DNA from: Ctenosaura bakeri
Lineage: Eukaryota; Chordata; Lepidosauria; Squamata; Iguanidae
Assembly (NCBI GenBank): GCA_948474755.1
Contig: CAOLHI010001044.1
Coordinates: 558,001-622,000, forward strand
Length of the DNA: 64,000 nucleotides
Direction: 5' to 3'
This document shows, piece after piece, positions 45,285-56,644 of the stretch. The notes beneath the pieces are model-generated. The model was not told the origin of the DNA and did no database searches. It saw nothing but the letters and a program-made list of their open reading frames with translations. Within the stretch, counting starts at the first letter, position 1. Every line of letters begins with the position of its first letter. The translations under genes and the position numbers were made by a program.

Positions 45285-45564
45285 AAATAGAAGAAACGCA
45301 CCAGTTATTTCCTTTTAACCTGCCATAGCAGCTTGACTTTGTTCATCACAAACAGAACATTCATATATGCACATTAATGTTTCATCAGTATGAAATCAGT
45401 ACTCTCCACATCAAACAAGCAACTAATCTTGAGTAGGAAATCCCTAGGCACTAACCTGAGCATGTGGTTTAAGGAGTAGGAACCACTAATACTGGTTATG
45501 ATATCAGCTCCTTAAAGTTGGCTACGTACTGGATGTATATACCATTCCTTACACTGAAAACAGT
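45285..45564. other. No recognisable feature
   Basis: Nothing supported. Confidence 0.3.
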
Positions 45565-45675
45565 ATTTGCCAATCTGGAACGCTCCAGATGTTTTAGACA
45601 ACACTCACAATTCCTGATCTTTGTGTCTGAAGGGTATTGAAGTCACAAATATCTGGAGGGCATCAGCTTAGCCTA
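45565..45675. mobile_element. Family D foldback, diverged
   Basis: CTCCAGATGTTTTAGACAAC faces GAAGTCACAAATATCTGGAGG. Confidence 0.5.
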
Positions 45676-46224
45676 AGTTGCTGAAGAAGACATATGTAAT
45701 ATAAAATACACTTAGAAGAAAATTAACTCTGAACTGTCATTGCCACCAAATAGTCTGAACGTCATATACAATCAAGAGCTAAATTCCTTGAGTAAGAGAG
45801 GGGGAGTCTCCTGTTTCTAACCACTTCCAAGCTGAGTCATCTTAACAGAATGACTCACTGTTTGTATTTCGTAATAATGGAGGAGCATGCCCATCAATCG
45901 GAATGCTGCCTAGCAGTCAGAATTTGCACTACTCCACAGAATTGCCAGGACTTGTGTCCAGCTCCCCCCTCTGCCAGCTGGCACAGTGAACAGAATTTTA
46001 AATTGCCCAGTCCCTATAATCCTATAGACATTTAAAACAGAGGTAAGGGCCAATTTACCTGTTGCATTAATCTACATTTGACAATCTCAGTGGTGTTTTC
46101 TGTTTCGGATAAGCAACAGCATCACCTCCCCTTTTTAGATCAGGGACACAGTGCAGAGGGTAGGAGGATAAACCATTTCTCCCTAAACCAGAACCATAAT
46201 CCAGATGTGTGAACACATGCATGA
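45676..46224. other. No recognisable feature
   Basis: A short CA run begins at 46229. Confidence 0.3.
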
Positions 46225-46304
46225 GCATACACACACACACACAGAGAGACCTACTATTAACCATACACACAAGGACAAACTTGTGGCTTTAAAATTAATA
46301 ATAA

Positions 46305-46340
46305 TAGTAATTGTTGTTGTTGTTGTTGTTGTTGTTGTTA
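46305..46340. repeat. (TTG)n run
   Basis: About ten TTG units, which are the complement of the ACA tail of the SINE that follows. Confidence 0.9.
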
Positions 46341-46559
46341 TTGTGTACCTTCAAGTCATTTCTGACTTATGGAGGCCCTATCGTGGGAGTATCTTAGCAG
46401 AATTTGTTCAGATGAGGTTTGCCTTTGCCTTCCTCTGAGGCTGACAGAGTATGACTAGCCCAAGGTCACCAAGTGGGTTTCCATGGTCAAGCAGTGATTT
46501 GAACCCTAGTTTCCCAGTGTCCTAGCCCAACACTCAAATCACTACATCATACTGGCTCT
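46312..46559 (-). mobile_element. tRNA-derived SINE, near full length
   Basis: Minus-strand copy: tail ACCTTCAAGTCATTTCTGAC, body GCCTTTGCCTTCCTCTGAGG, CAAGGTCACCAAGTGGGTTTC, head CAACACTCAAATCACTACATC. Confidence 0.9.
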
Positions 46560-47001
46560 CATTATTATTATTGTTACTACTACTACAACAACAACTACTA
46601 TCATGGCTATGGGTACCAGTCTATGCTGGCTTTCTCCTAATGAAGTCAAAGTAATAATAACATGGCTGTCTTTATTGCTTAGTCTCACCGCAGTTACCCA
46701 GGGATGTGGGTCAGGCTAAAATGTAGGCTTAAATCCTATTGTTACTCTCAACTGGAGTAGTATTGTTACTCTCAACTCTCGAGCTCAGTGGGATCCTGGT
46801 CACTCAACAGTTATGTAAGTTGTTTTGATTCATTCAGTGAGGTGAATGGATTTGGGCCAGATGCCACCTACTAGCCCCAAAGTCATCCAAGTGAGATTCG
46901 TGGTGCAATGGAGCTTAGAATCTGGATCTCTCAAATCACAGTCCCTAAACATTCCACCACACTTGTCACTTTTAGCCCACATGCTTTCCCCTTTGTGGCT
47001 G
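46560..47001. other. Unannotated; small tandem duplication
   Basis: TATTGTTACTCTCAACT is repeated at about 46738 and 46762. ATTATTATTG and CTACTACTACAACAAC microsatellite flanks lie near 46560-46600. Confidence 0.4.
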
Positions 47002-47029
47002 TAGCCATTCTAGTAGAGGGAAAGTTTAA

Positions 47030-47158
47030 GGCTATTATTCCACTTTCAACATCCAATGGAATCCTAGGCGGGGCCTCTCCCTAAACTGCAAACCCCAAGA
47101 TTCCATAGGATGTTGAAAGTTGAATAAAAGTACTGTAACAGTCTAGTGTGGAAATGGC
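47030..47158. mobile_element. Family A, left end decayed
   Basis: GCTATTATTCCACTTTCAAC and AATGGAATCCTAGG face AAACCCCAAGATTCC, ATAGGATGTTGAAAG and CAGTCTAGTGTGGAAATGGC. Confidence 0.75.
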
Positions 47159-47431
47159 TTTAGACTTTCCTCTTCTGTAGTCCTGAGTCAAATTGAGAGG
47201 GGAGGGGTTCTGTATGTGCTTTAGCAAGAAAAAGAATTTGTGTTAGAAGCTCCAGATACAGAGTGCCTGCTTAATATGTAGTCATGCTCAAGTTCTCATT
47301 GAATTTGGCATAATTTTGCAGTCTTGAAGAGAGCAGAAATGCTTGTGTGCCTTAATTGTTGGATGGCTTTAGGAATTCACTGCACCAGCTCTTAACAAAC
47401 TGGCACTAACCACACTTACCCTACTCAGTAT
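47159..47431. other. No recognisable feature
   Basis: Spacer between two family A elements. Confidence 0.3.
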
Positions 47432-47510
47432 GGCCATTTCCGCACTAGATTGTTATAGTGCTATTATTCCACTTTCAATAGCACTATAACAATCTAGTGT
47501 GGAAATGGCC
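47432..47510. mobile_element. Minimal family A hairpin, 79 bp
   Basis: Only the outer arms remain. GGCCATTTCCGCACTAGATTG...GTGCTATT is inverted with a single mismatch over 34 bp, with a loop of about 11 nt derived from ATTCCACTTTC. Confidence 0.9.
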
Positions 47511-48825
47511 TGTCTAGCACTGCAACATCCCATATGAATTGGCTCGTCTAAGACCTTAACAAAGTAATGCAAAGAAATGAATCACTTGCATGAAGATGTG
47601 TGGTCTCCAGCTTCCTTATGATAACTTCTAGTTCCAGTACATGATAAATACCATCTCAGGCTCAGCACTAAATCCTCATCCATCTGTTTAAGTTGATGCT
47701 AAACAGAAGTGGGCCCTAATGATCTGCATAGGGAAGGAGCCCATTAGAAGAAAACAGTTATGTCTGTACAGCTTATATAATTTGCAATCCATACACAAAA
47801 GAGCTATTAGTTTGGGAGATCCCCTAGGTCTGCAAAATGATACAGAAATATTTGTGGGGGGACCCTATCTGAGAAACAAGCAAGCTCAGTAGGCATGAAC
47901 GGTGATCTACCCTTGGGGAGCTACTAAGAATGGAATGAAGTATCTTGGATAAGTATATGACTGGCTGGAACCCTGAGCAAGAGACTTCACTCTGCAACAT
48001 TTTGTTCTTAGCCCTACTTGTACCTATTTTTTCAACAAAAAGATAATTATCATTCATCCAGGGATCAATAGGGCATTGTCATTCCAAATTCCTAAACATG
48101 TATTCCGAGAGGACCTCTGGCAAAGATCATCCATGCCAGCTCTGTGCTCTAGATGTGGTTTATTAATAAAAATCAGTACGACCATGAAGGCTGCCAGAGG
48201 TGGTTGGGTACAGGTTGAGGCTGATCTCCAGCAGCTTCTCTTCATTTGTTTTAAACTTGTTGGAACATTCTGCATGTTGCAGCGTGCCACGGCTCTGTCT
48301 TATCTCCTCTCTGCTACTTTTAGGATGCCTAATCTTCGTGTTTGACAAGAGAGGTGTGGGAGAGGAAAGTCTCTTGAACAAAGAAGGAAAGTTATAATTT
48401 GCAAGGTCTGTCTGCATATTTAAATATGAAAGCATGTTCTGGCCTCTAGGTCTATTTAAGGAGATTTGATTTCTGCTAATGGTATTCAAAAATCTGATTT
48501 GAATTTAAATACTAATTCAAGGCTCCAGTCTTTATATGTCTTGTTCCAAGTGAAGGCTGATTGCAATAACATTTTTGTTTTCCTCTGCTGAAGAATCCCA
48601 TAAACGATTTCCAATGGAAATTTAAAAACAGAAATCCAGGATATATCTTGATTTCATTTGGTCCCTTTTGTTAAGTTTTAAAATTGCTACAAGCCACTGA
48701 AAATGACTTTAATCTGTTTGGACTTTGGTTTTGCTCTGTTTCTGGCATTCAGAAGCAATGAGCTTTTTCATGAATTAGAGTCCACAGGATAAATATGCAC
48801 TAGAAACTGGGTTTGTGTAAATCAG
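47511..48825. other. No recognisable feature
   Basis: Short frames on both strands near 48.05-48.49 kb lack splice signals or recognisable domains. Confidence 0.35.
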
Positions 48826-48960
48826 AGGTGAGCAACCTGATCCCCTCCAGATGTTGTGGACCTTGAACTCTATCAGCCTCAGTCAGTATGGCCAATGACC
48901 AGTGATTATGGGAACTGTAGTTCACAAAATGTGGAGAGCACCAAGTTGCTCCCCCTGGCT
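48826..48960. mobile_element. Family D foldback
   Basis: GTGAGCAACCTGATCCCCTCC and AGATGTTGTGG face GGAACTGTAGTTCACAAAATG and CACCAAGTTGCTCCCC. Confidence 0.65.
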
Positions 48961-48982
48961 TAAATCCATCACTACTGTCCAA

Positions 48983-49095
48983 GAGAGCTTGGAAAAGTCA
49001 TTTTTGTGAACTGTAACTCTCAGAGAGATAGAAACCATACAGACTGGAGGATTCTGAAGGCTGAAATCCCAAAAAAGAGCTTTTCCAAACTCTGC
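48983..49095. mobile_element. Family C foldback
   Basis: GAGCTTGGAAAAGTCATTTTTG faces CCCAAAAAAGAGCTTTTCC and AAACTCTGCC. Confidence 0.7.
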
Positions 49096-49516
49096 CTCCT
49101 CACCACAGTTTCTTAACTATTGCATATGCATCGAACTCCAGAAAAGATCTGAGTACTTGTTGAGAACAAAGTCACATCTGGAAGTATTTCCATGACTTTC
49201 AGTGCTTAACTTGGAAACCCTCTAGAGAGATAGTCACTGGAGGGGTTCAACTAATAAAGCAGTTTCTCTGCCCTTCCCAGATTTACTGATAGGGGGAAAA
49301 GAGTGGATAGGAGCCAATGAGTCTTTCCCACATTATCTGATTATCACATTATCTGATATATAACAGGGACACAATCCACTCCCACTCCAGCTTAGAGCAT
49401 ATCCACATACACAGTTATAGAAGTTTGCTACCACTTTGATCCCATGGCTCCATCCTCCAGAATCCTTGGACTAGTGGTCTGGTGAATTGCTTAGAATTTT
49501 ATGCTAGATAATTTCT
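49096..49516. other. No recognisable feature
   Basis: ATCACATTATCTGAT is tandemly repeated near 49333-49360. Confidence 0.35.
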
Positions 49517-49738
49517 AGTGTCGTGGTGTAGTAGTTTAAAATTTGGACTATGCCTCTGGAGACCAGGACTCCAATCCCTCTCAGCCATGGAAACTCATTG
49601 GGTCACCTTAGGCAAGTCATACTCTCTCAGCCTCAGAGGAAAGGCAAACTTTTCTGATCAAATCTTTCCAAGAAAACCCTATGATAGGTTCACCTTGGGG
49701 TCACCATAAGTTAGAAACAACTTGAAGGCACACAAGAA
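49517..49738 (+). mobile_element. tRNA-derived SINE
   Basis: GTCGTGGTGTAGTAGTTTAA, GAGACCAGGACTCCAATCC, GGGTCACCTTAGGCAAGTC, GGGTCACCATAAGTTAG, CTTGAAGGCACACAAG. Confidence 0.9.
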
Positions 49739-50307
49739 GACACGCATTCACAGGAGCTCACAAGGGGCTCCTCCAGATGACCAAAAGCCCCAGTAAGTGT
49801 TGGGCTGTGCTGTTTCTCCACATAGCAGTTATTCTTGCCCCTATGTCCAGTCAAGGCTCATTCATCATTGGGATTTTATCCATCCCCACTTTTTGCTTTA
49901 AGTGTGGGGTAGGAAGGATTGTAATGAGGGAAGACCGGTCTTCAGGATGATGTCACACCCAATTCACATCATCATCATTGGGGCTTACAGGAAGAACTGA
50001 GACAACAGAAACACGTGTTAACTTCATCTCTACTGGAAAGTCCCAGGACAGGAGGGGCTTCAACAAGATACAGCTAGTTGTAGGAGCAACAGAACAGCAC
50101 AGCAGCTCCATCACTGAGATCTTTTACAAAATCTTTGTGAATCTCTTGACATACAAGAGAATCTTGCAAGGTTTTTCACCAGTCTGAATGATCCTAGGGC
50201 TCTCAGGCAGAGACTTCAGAATACCTCCCCAAATTAACAGATCCAGAGATTCCATAGGGTGGAAGCATGATAGTTAGAGTGGCATTGAACTAGCTGTAAA
50301 CTGGGTA
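49739..50307. other. No recognisable feature
   Basis: Nothing supported. Confidence 0.3.
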
Positions 50308-50850
50308 GTGTTCTATATCTGGGTGAAACCACAAGGACCATCTATTCTACTCCCCTGCCAGGCAGGAATACACAATTAAAACATTCCCATGACCATCCAG
50401 CCTCTGTTTAAAAACTTCCAAAGAAGGAGATTCCACAACATTCCAAGGCAGTATATTCCACTGTCAAAGTGCTCTTATTGCCAGGAAGTTCTTCCTGATG
50501 TTTTTGTGGAATCTCTTTTCCTGAAGTTTGAAGCCCATTGCTCCATGTCCTAGTCTCTGGAGCAGCAGAAAACAAGCTTTCTCAATCTTCCACATGACAT
50601 TTCTTCAAATATTTAAATATAGCTATTATGTCACCTCGTAACCTTCCTTCTCCAGGCTAAATGTACCCAACTCCTTAAGCTGCTCCTCATAGGGCATGAT
50701 GTCCAGGCCTTATACCATTTTGGTAGCTCTCCTCTGATCACGTTCCATCTTGTCAATATCCTTCTTGAACTTTGGTGCCCAGAACTGGACACAGTATTCC
50801 AGATGGGGTCTGAGTAAAGCAGAATAGTGTGATACCATTACTTCCCTGGA
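50308..50850 (-). mobile_element. CR1 LINE 3' region
   Basis: Collinear with 32748-33300: CAGCCTCTGTTTAAAAAC, CCAGGAAGTTCTTCCTGATG, CTGAAGTTTGAAGCCC, ATAGCTATTATGTCACCTC, CAATATCCTTCTTGAACTTTG, CCAGATGGGGTCTGAG. Confidence 0.85.
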
Positions 50851-52546
50851 CCTAGATGTTGATAGACTTTTGGTTTCCAGATTTGTGATTACCTATGAAT
50901 ATGGATCTAAAATTCGGGGAGTAGGGTTTCAGGCGGTTATTAGGAAGACAGTTGGAGGAATAGTGCCAAGCAACTTTCCCCCATTACTTCTCTCTAGTAA
51001 ATTGCTTGCCTCTGGGGATGTTCTGGAAGAGAAAAATAGTCATCAGGTTAATTTTGCCCATAGCTTGTGTGTAATGTGTAGTTTGGCCTTAACAGCTGGA
51101 CTCTCACTGTGTATAGTTGGCTCTGGAATAATAAAGAAATTATCCACGACTGAATAAATAAGAGGCACCTAATTTCCTTCCTTAAAAACTCTTAAGAACA
51201 TTCCTGGAATCCTAGGTGTATTGCTAAATCTTGGCAGATGTTGATCATATAAACAGATCTAAGTTATGTAGGGCAAAATGCAGCCAAAGGTGTGCTATTT
51301 AAATTTCCCTCAGTTTTTACAAGCAGATATTTTAGCATGTACTGAACAGAGATGTAAAATCTCCACTCGTTTTGAAGCCACGGGGAGTTTTTGTTTTTTA
51401 AAAGAGTGATACATTTTGAAGAAAAAATAGATTTGGGGACAAATAGACAATATGCAATTCTTGTTTTTGAAGCAACCGCCCAGATCTGAAGTATAACATT
51501 TGTTCCATTAGGAATATAAAATTCCTTGTGCTTAACAGTGTTTTTCACAATATTATCACATCTGGGTATATCACATTTTAAAATACAACCATTCCAAATA
51601 TATGAACTACATTTACTGTTGTTTTTTCTGTTAGAAACAGAGCTACCACTGCTGAAGTCTAAGCAATCCAGCATCTCTTCATCCCCCCCCCCCGGTTTAT
51701 GAGAAGCAGGCAAAAGGTTAAAACTGAAAACAGAAGAAAGAAGCCAGCAACATTATAGTAAACAAAGAAAGTTAAGTGTTCTGAACTCCTCCACAGAGTC
51801 AAGCAGATACAGAAGGCACTCGTTTTCAAGGGAAAAAGAAAAGAGCTGGAGAGGTTAAAGGGAGTGGAGAAGTCAAGACTAATTAAATCTTAGTTTTACT
51901 CCATGCATCTTAGTCTAATTGGGGGGTGGTGAACCTCCAGTCCACAAAAGGTTGAGAACTAGGGCAGGAAAAGAATGTCTCTCTGGGGGTTGGAGACTTT
52001 TTCCCTGTCACAGCACTGAAATGTACCTCAGCTCAGTACTGAGAAAGGGAGACTCGAGCAGCACTGGGTGGAGAAAATCTCACAAACACCCATTAGCTGA
52101 TCTTCAAAGACCAGACAAGGAGCTAAAGATGGAAAGGTTTTGTGTGAGCATGCGTATGGAGGGGTGTGTGTGCAAAGGTGGTGTGTGTGTGACTGTGTGG
52201 ATTTTCTTAATTTCTTCAGTTCATACCTTGCTTTTTTCCCCCAGCATTGATGGGATGGGTGACTGGTGTTCACCTGTCTGTGTGCTAGGGATGGGAGAGA
52301 GTGAGGTGACCATATCCACTTTAGGCACTAGCCATGCCTATGTCAGATTATGGGCATCCTCAGTGCTTCCATGAAGACTCTAGGAAGTCTTCCTGTGGCA
52401 TTTCAGCCATCAGGGCAAAAAAGATTCTCTTCTGATCAGTGTCATTTTCTGAGCTGTCCTGTTCAGTAGTTTCTGCTTCTTCTGAAATCATCATTTTTAT
52501 CATCTTTATGGATAGGATTATCATATCATCTGGATACTCAAGTTTT
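50851..52546. other. No recognisable feature
   Basis: A C run lies at 51686-51696 and a short TGTG stretch near 52160-52200. No exon supported. Confidence 0.35.
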
Positions 52547-53330
52547 ATCCAGATTCTAGGCATGCCCAGTGCCTTGTTGCTATATCATTTGTCCTGGATT
52601 CTAAGCTATCATTTGAAAAAAAAAAGTAAGTCTCTAGCCTTGTAGAAGCCACAATCTGGAGCAAAATGTGGAGGTACTCTTCTGCCAAATTGTTCTCCAA
52701 GAAACAGGACCACTTGAGAATTTTTGTGTGAGGGAAATGAGAGTGAGCAGTGAGAGTGGCAGAGTGCAAGAAGGAAACTGGGAATGTATTGTAAGAGCAT
52801 GAGTTGAGGTGGGGAAGGAGCAGGAGAGATGAGAGAACAGGCAGTGTGTTCAGCCAGCAAGGGTCACAAGATGACAGCACGGGGTGTGGTGTGGTGAGGA
52901 ATGGCGTAGAAGAGACAGGAAAGGGAGTGGTATGAGTGGTAGTATGCTGAGAGCAAAGAAGGAGCACACTCCAAAGGTGTGAGGTGAGCTGAGGAACTGA
53001 GTAGAAGAGATGCAGGAGCAAAGCAAGGGAAGGAGGGGAAAGAGGGGAGCAAGTGTAGAAGAAGGCAGGATAAAAGGGAGAAAGGTAGGCATGGCAAGGG
53101 GATAGGTGCAAAAGACAAAATGTGGTGTCACAGGGTGAGAGAAAGCGAGAAAGGGTAAGAAATGCAGCAGCAGACTGCAAAAAAACCACAGAGGGGAGAA
53201 TGACAGAGGCATGAGATGAGTCCAGGAAAGGAGAAGAATGGGGAGGGGGGCAGAGCAAGTTAGAGGCACAGTGATGGAGGCAAGGCAGTAGAGATTCCTT
53301 AGGAAAAGGGGAACAATCCAGATTCTAGGC
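52547..53330. repeat. Purine-rich block between 15-bp direct repeats
   Basis: ATCCAGATTCTAGGC occurs at 52547-52561 and again at 53316-53330. The intervening plus strand is strongly G/A-rich (GAGAGTG, GGCAGAGTGCAAGAAGG and similar) over about 600 bp. The 237- and 162-codon minus-strand frames (Ser/Pro/Leu/His-rich) follow from that bias. Confidence 0.6.
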
Positions 53331-53961
53331 CCATTCACTTCTGCATGGGTAAGTTAGCTAACGATGCTAATCTGAGGAAATAAGGAGCTGAGAAGGGGCA
53401 TGAGAGGAGAGGGTAGATATAAAATAAGCTTCATTTCGTGGTAGATACAAATGGAAGATGACAACAACAACAAAAAAGGTAAAACAAGAGACATCTTCCC
53501 CAAGGTTCAAGAAATCAAAGGGAAAATTAAGCCAAGAATAGAACTGTTATATTAGGGAAACACATTACATTGAGAAGAAATAAAAAGACAATGGGTACAA
53601 TACACTGAAGAAATATACAAAAAGAATGAAAGGATAACAGATTTATTCAAGGAAGATCCATTTGAAGATGACTATAAAACTTTAGAAACTGAAGTGAAAA
53701 CTGTACTCAGAGTACTTGTGAGAAAAGAAATAACCAGGAACAGATGGCATGCCAATAGAGCTACTTTGAAGACAGAATCCCCTCAAGTTCTAACTAAAAT
53801 TTGCCAACAAATAAGGAACACAAAAGAATGGTCAACAGACTGGAAATGCTTGATATATATTGCAGTCCTCAAGAACAGGGACACCAAGAATTGCAGCAAC
53901 CACAGGAACGTTGCATTAATTTCCCATGCAAGCAAAGTGATGCTCAAAATCTGACAACAAA

Positions 53962-54527
53962 GGCCCTTTCCACACCAGGCAATTAGAATGGGGGAGTGCG
54001 TCCTCTCACGGAGGTCGTCTGCACCTTGGAGCGGACTAGGAGCGGGCTACTTACCGGAGATCTGCACCTCAGTCCACTCCAAAACAACCCCAAGTGGTCC
54101 TCCAGTGTGTTTTCTAAAGACCACAAGAAAACAGGTCTTTATTTTCCTGGAATGCACCATTGCGTTCCTGCTCCCTTGTGCAGATTCGCAGACTCGCACC
54201 AATGTGAGCCTGCGATCTGCGGAGGGTGGGCTTTAGGCATGGCGAGCTTCAGCGTTTGGTCAGGACCCATGACCAACCGGAAGCTGCCATTTTGGAAGTC
54301 GGAAGCTGCCATTTTGGAAGCTGGAAGCCACCATTTTGGAAGCTGGAAGCTGCCATTTTGGAAGCCAGAGCAGTGCGGATCTACAGACCTCGTACTGCTC
54401 CGATTCACCCTGGACGAAGGAAGAGCTCTGCGGAAGGGCTTCAGGGACAGTCCGCGTTGCTTCAGACTCCAGAAGAAGCAGTAGATAACGGCACAGAGCG
54501 ATTCCCTCGCCTCATGCGGAAAGGGCC
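53962..54527. mobile_element. Family B2 element inside BovB, AAA target duplication
   Basis: Starts GGCCCTTTCCACACC and ends ATGCGGAAAGGGCC, flanked by AAA at 53959-53961 and 54528-54530. A donor-like GGTAAGTAG lies on the minus strand near the left end (54035-54050). It carries the 22-bp tandem array at 54279-54366. Frames of 162, 152 and 124 codons here are not genes. Confidence 0.9.
54279..54366. repeat. Four 22-bp repeats with YY1-like GCCATTTTG
   Basis: GGAAGCTGCCATTTTGGAAG units. The CCATTTT cores sit at exact 22-bp spacing (54286, 54308, 54330, 54352). The third unit reads ACCATTTTG. Confidence 0.9.
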
Positions 54528-55330
54528 AAAGACTTTTACCATATATGGAGTGAGAAATGCCAGATGTCCAAGCCAGGTTCATGGAAAGAAGATGCACTAG
54601 GGATCATATTGCAAGCATATGTTAGGTAATGGAGTGTGCCAAAGAATTTCAGAAAAAGTCAGCCTGTTCTTTACAGATTACAACAAAGCCTCTGATTGGG
54701 TAGATCATGGATTACTCTTAAAGAAATTGGTATCCATTTGATTGTCCTGATGTGTAACCCATACTCGAGTCACAAGGCTACAGTCAGGGCAGAATACAGA
54801 AAAAAAAGGAATGGTTTCCAATTGGCAAGGAGGTCAGGCAAGCCTGCATTTTATAACCCTATCTGTTTAACTTGTAAACTGAACATCTCATACATAAAAC
54901 TGGATTAAACTTGGATAAGGAGGCATGAAAATTGGCAGAATGAACACCAACAATTTAAGATATGCAGATGACACCATACTACTAGCTGAAAACAGCAAAG
55001 ACTTGGAACAACTATTGAGGAAAGCCAAGGAAGAATGTTCCAGGGCAGATTTACAGTTGAATATTAAGATAACAAAAATAATGACCATAGATGATATCCA
55101 TAACTTTTAAAAAGATGATGAGCACATTGATACACTTTGAGATCGTCCATACTTTGATTCAGTCATTAAGCAGCATAAAGACTGTAGTAGAGAAATGAAC
55201 TTAAAGAAGAAATCAAGCTCAAACTTTCCCTAGAGGCAAAGTTGACTAAACTGAGACTGTTGTCCTTTGGTCAGATCATGAGAAGACATAACTAACCGGA
55301 AGAGACCGTATTGCTTAGTAAGGTAGACGC

Positions 55331-55713
55331 AGCATGGTGTAGTGGTTTGAGCATTAGACTCAGTCATGTAGGGACGGAGGGATGATGGGGACGATTCGTC
55401 CCAGGCGGCAAAGTTTTGGGGGTAGCTTGACCCATAGCCATGCCCCCATGTGCCCTAGCCATGCCCTCACGCACCACGGCTACACCTACATGCACAGTGA
55501 CTTCGCCCCCGTGCCATAGCCCCTCCCTTCCTCCAGCCCCCCCCTCGCACACTCCAAGTTCTGCCAGTGATTAGACTATGACCCTGGAGACCGGGGCTCA
55601 ATTCCCCACTCGGCCACGGACTACTGGGCGACCTTGGAAATATCACACATATTCATCCCAGAAAACCCCGTGATAAGTTCACCTTAGTTGGAATTGACTT
55701 GAAAGCACACAAC
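55331..55713 (+). mobile_element. tRNA-derived SINE inside BovB, split by a hAT element
   Basis: Head GCATGGTGTAGTGGTTTGAG is at 55332. The body resumes at 55570 (ATTAGACTATGACCCTGGAG), with GGGGCTCAATTCCCC and an ACAACAACAAA tail. The BovB flanks GTAGACG and GTAGAAG look like its target duplication. Confidence 0.9.
55361..55569. mobile_element. Family E hAT-like element, 209 bp, 8-bp target duplication
   Basis: Flanked by exact ATTAGACT at 55353-55360 and 55570-55577. The ends are CAGTCATGTAGGG and, reversed, CACTGGCAGAACTTGG. GC-rich interior with GCCATGCCC and CCTAGCCATGCCC repeats. Related to 3784-4300 by its ends and composition. Confidence 0.8.
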
Positions 55714-55900
55714 AACAAAAGTAGAAGGCAGTAGGCAAAGAGGAAAACCATCTTACAGATGGATTGACTTAATTAAGAAAGCCACAGCAGTGAGTCTGCA
55801 GGTCCTGAGCAGGGCTGTTGGAGACAGGGTGTTCTGGAGGTCTCTGATTCATAGGGTCACTGTACATTGAAGTAGATTTGATGGCAGTTAACACAACAAG
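55714..55900 (+). mobile_element. BovB/RTE 3' tail
   Basis: GTAGAAGGCAGTAGGCAAAG, CAGATGGATTGACTTAATTAAG, GGTCACTGTACATTGAAGTAG, GATGGCAGTTAACACAACAAG. Confidence 0.8.
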
Positions 55901-56075
55901 AAAGAAGGTAGTTGGAAAAGAAGAAAATTGCATTATAGGTGGACACACTCAATCAAGGAAGCCACGGCCCTGAGTTTGCAGGAATTGAGCCGTTAGTAAT
56001 AGGTCTCCCATCCTTATAGTTCCCATGGATCAAAGTCAACTTGATGACACTGATGACATTAACAAGAAAAACAAA
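55901..56075 (+). mobile_element. Second BovB/RTE 3' tail in direct series
   Basis: GAAGGTAGTTGGAAAAGAAG, GGTGGACACACTCAATCAAGG, CTGAGTTTGCAGGAATTGAG, CAAAGTCAACTTGATGAC repeat the same tail region just downstream of the first. Confidence 0.75.
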
Positions 56076-56359
56076 ATGCTGATACTCACCTTGTCTTAAA
56101 TATTTCCTCCTTCATTTTAGAATAAAATATTTTATGACCCCTTTTTTCAGTTTTACTAGTTTTTCTCCCTGGTCCTTCATAATGAAATCAAGTGATTCAG
56201 TTTGGCTCAATAGTGCCTCTGCCTGGTGTTTAAACATGAACTATTTTGGTAATTATTCTTAAAGCTGGAGGCTGTCTCTATAGAGTCTATTAATCTAATC
56301 CATATGATGCTTTTTCCACACTCTAAATTCTAGTGACTTTCAGCAGAGACATTCTAATG
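56076..56359. other. No recognisable feature
   Basis: Nothing supported. Confidence 0.3.
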
Positions 56360-56488
56360 CAATCCTTTCCAACTCTCCAGATGTATTGGACTACAGAACC
56401 AATCATCACCACTCAGCATGAACATGCTGGCTAAGAATGATAGGGGTTACAGTCCAACATATCTGGAGGTCCTGAGGTTAGAGAAGTC
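56360..56488. mobile_element. Family D foldback
   Basis: CTCCAGATGTATTGGACTACAG faces GGGTTACAGTCCAACATATCTG. Confidence 0.65.
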
Positions 56489-56644
56489 TATTAACAGAAG
56501 GGGAGGCATCAAACTTAGAACACTTATAGTGCCATAGTCTTTCACTGCATTCATGGGAATTCAGTTTTTTCTTTCTTTCTGTTATGTACTAGCTCTTTTT
56601 ATGTATGGCAGATGAAGAGAGTGTGCCTTAAGGACTGCATTTAG

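Larger units (their letters stand above)
53470..55330 (+). pseudogene. BovB/RTE LINE reverse transcriptase region, broken and interrupted
   Basis: The frame at 53694-53954 reads LTKICQQIRNTKEWSTDWK and later NHRNVALISHASKVMLKI, the conserved RTE/BovB fingers region. After a 566-bp inserted B2 element, degraded sequence continues to the frame at 54925-55110, which has NLRYADDTILLAENSKDLEQ. YADD is the reverse-transcriptase catalytic motif. Stops and frameshifts separate the parts, so it cannot be active. The 3' tail resumes at 55715 after a SINE. Confidence 0.85.

Noticed and set aside
52545..53258. 237-codon minus-strand frame, plus overlapping 162-codon frame
   Set aside because: Ser/Pro/Leu/His-rich product of a purine-biased strand. 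Several overlapping frames are open at once and no domain is seen.
54279..54366. CRISPR-like array
   Set aside because: Units abut without spacers, and the DNA is vertebrate.
53996..54484. 162-, 152- and 124-codon frames
   Set aside because: Inside a B2 element, partly made of the 22-bp repeat; not conserved in the other B2 copy.
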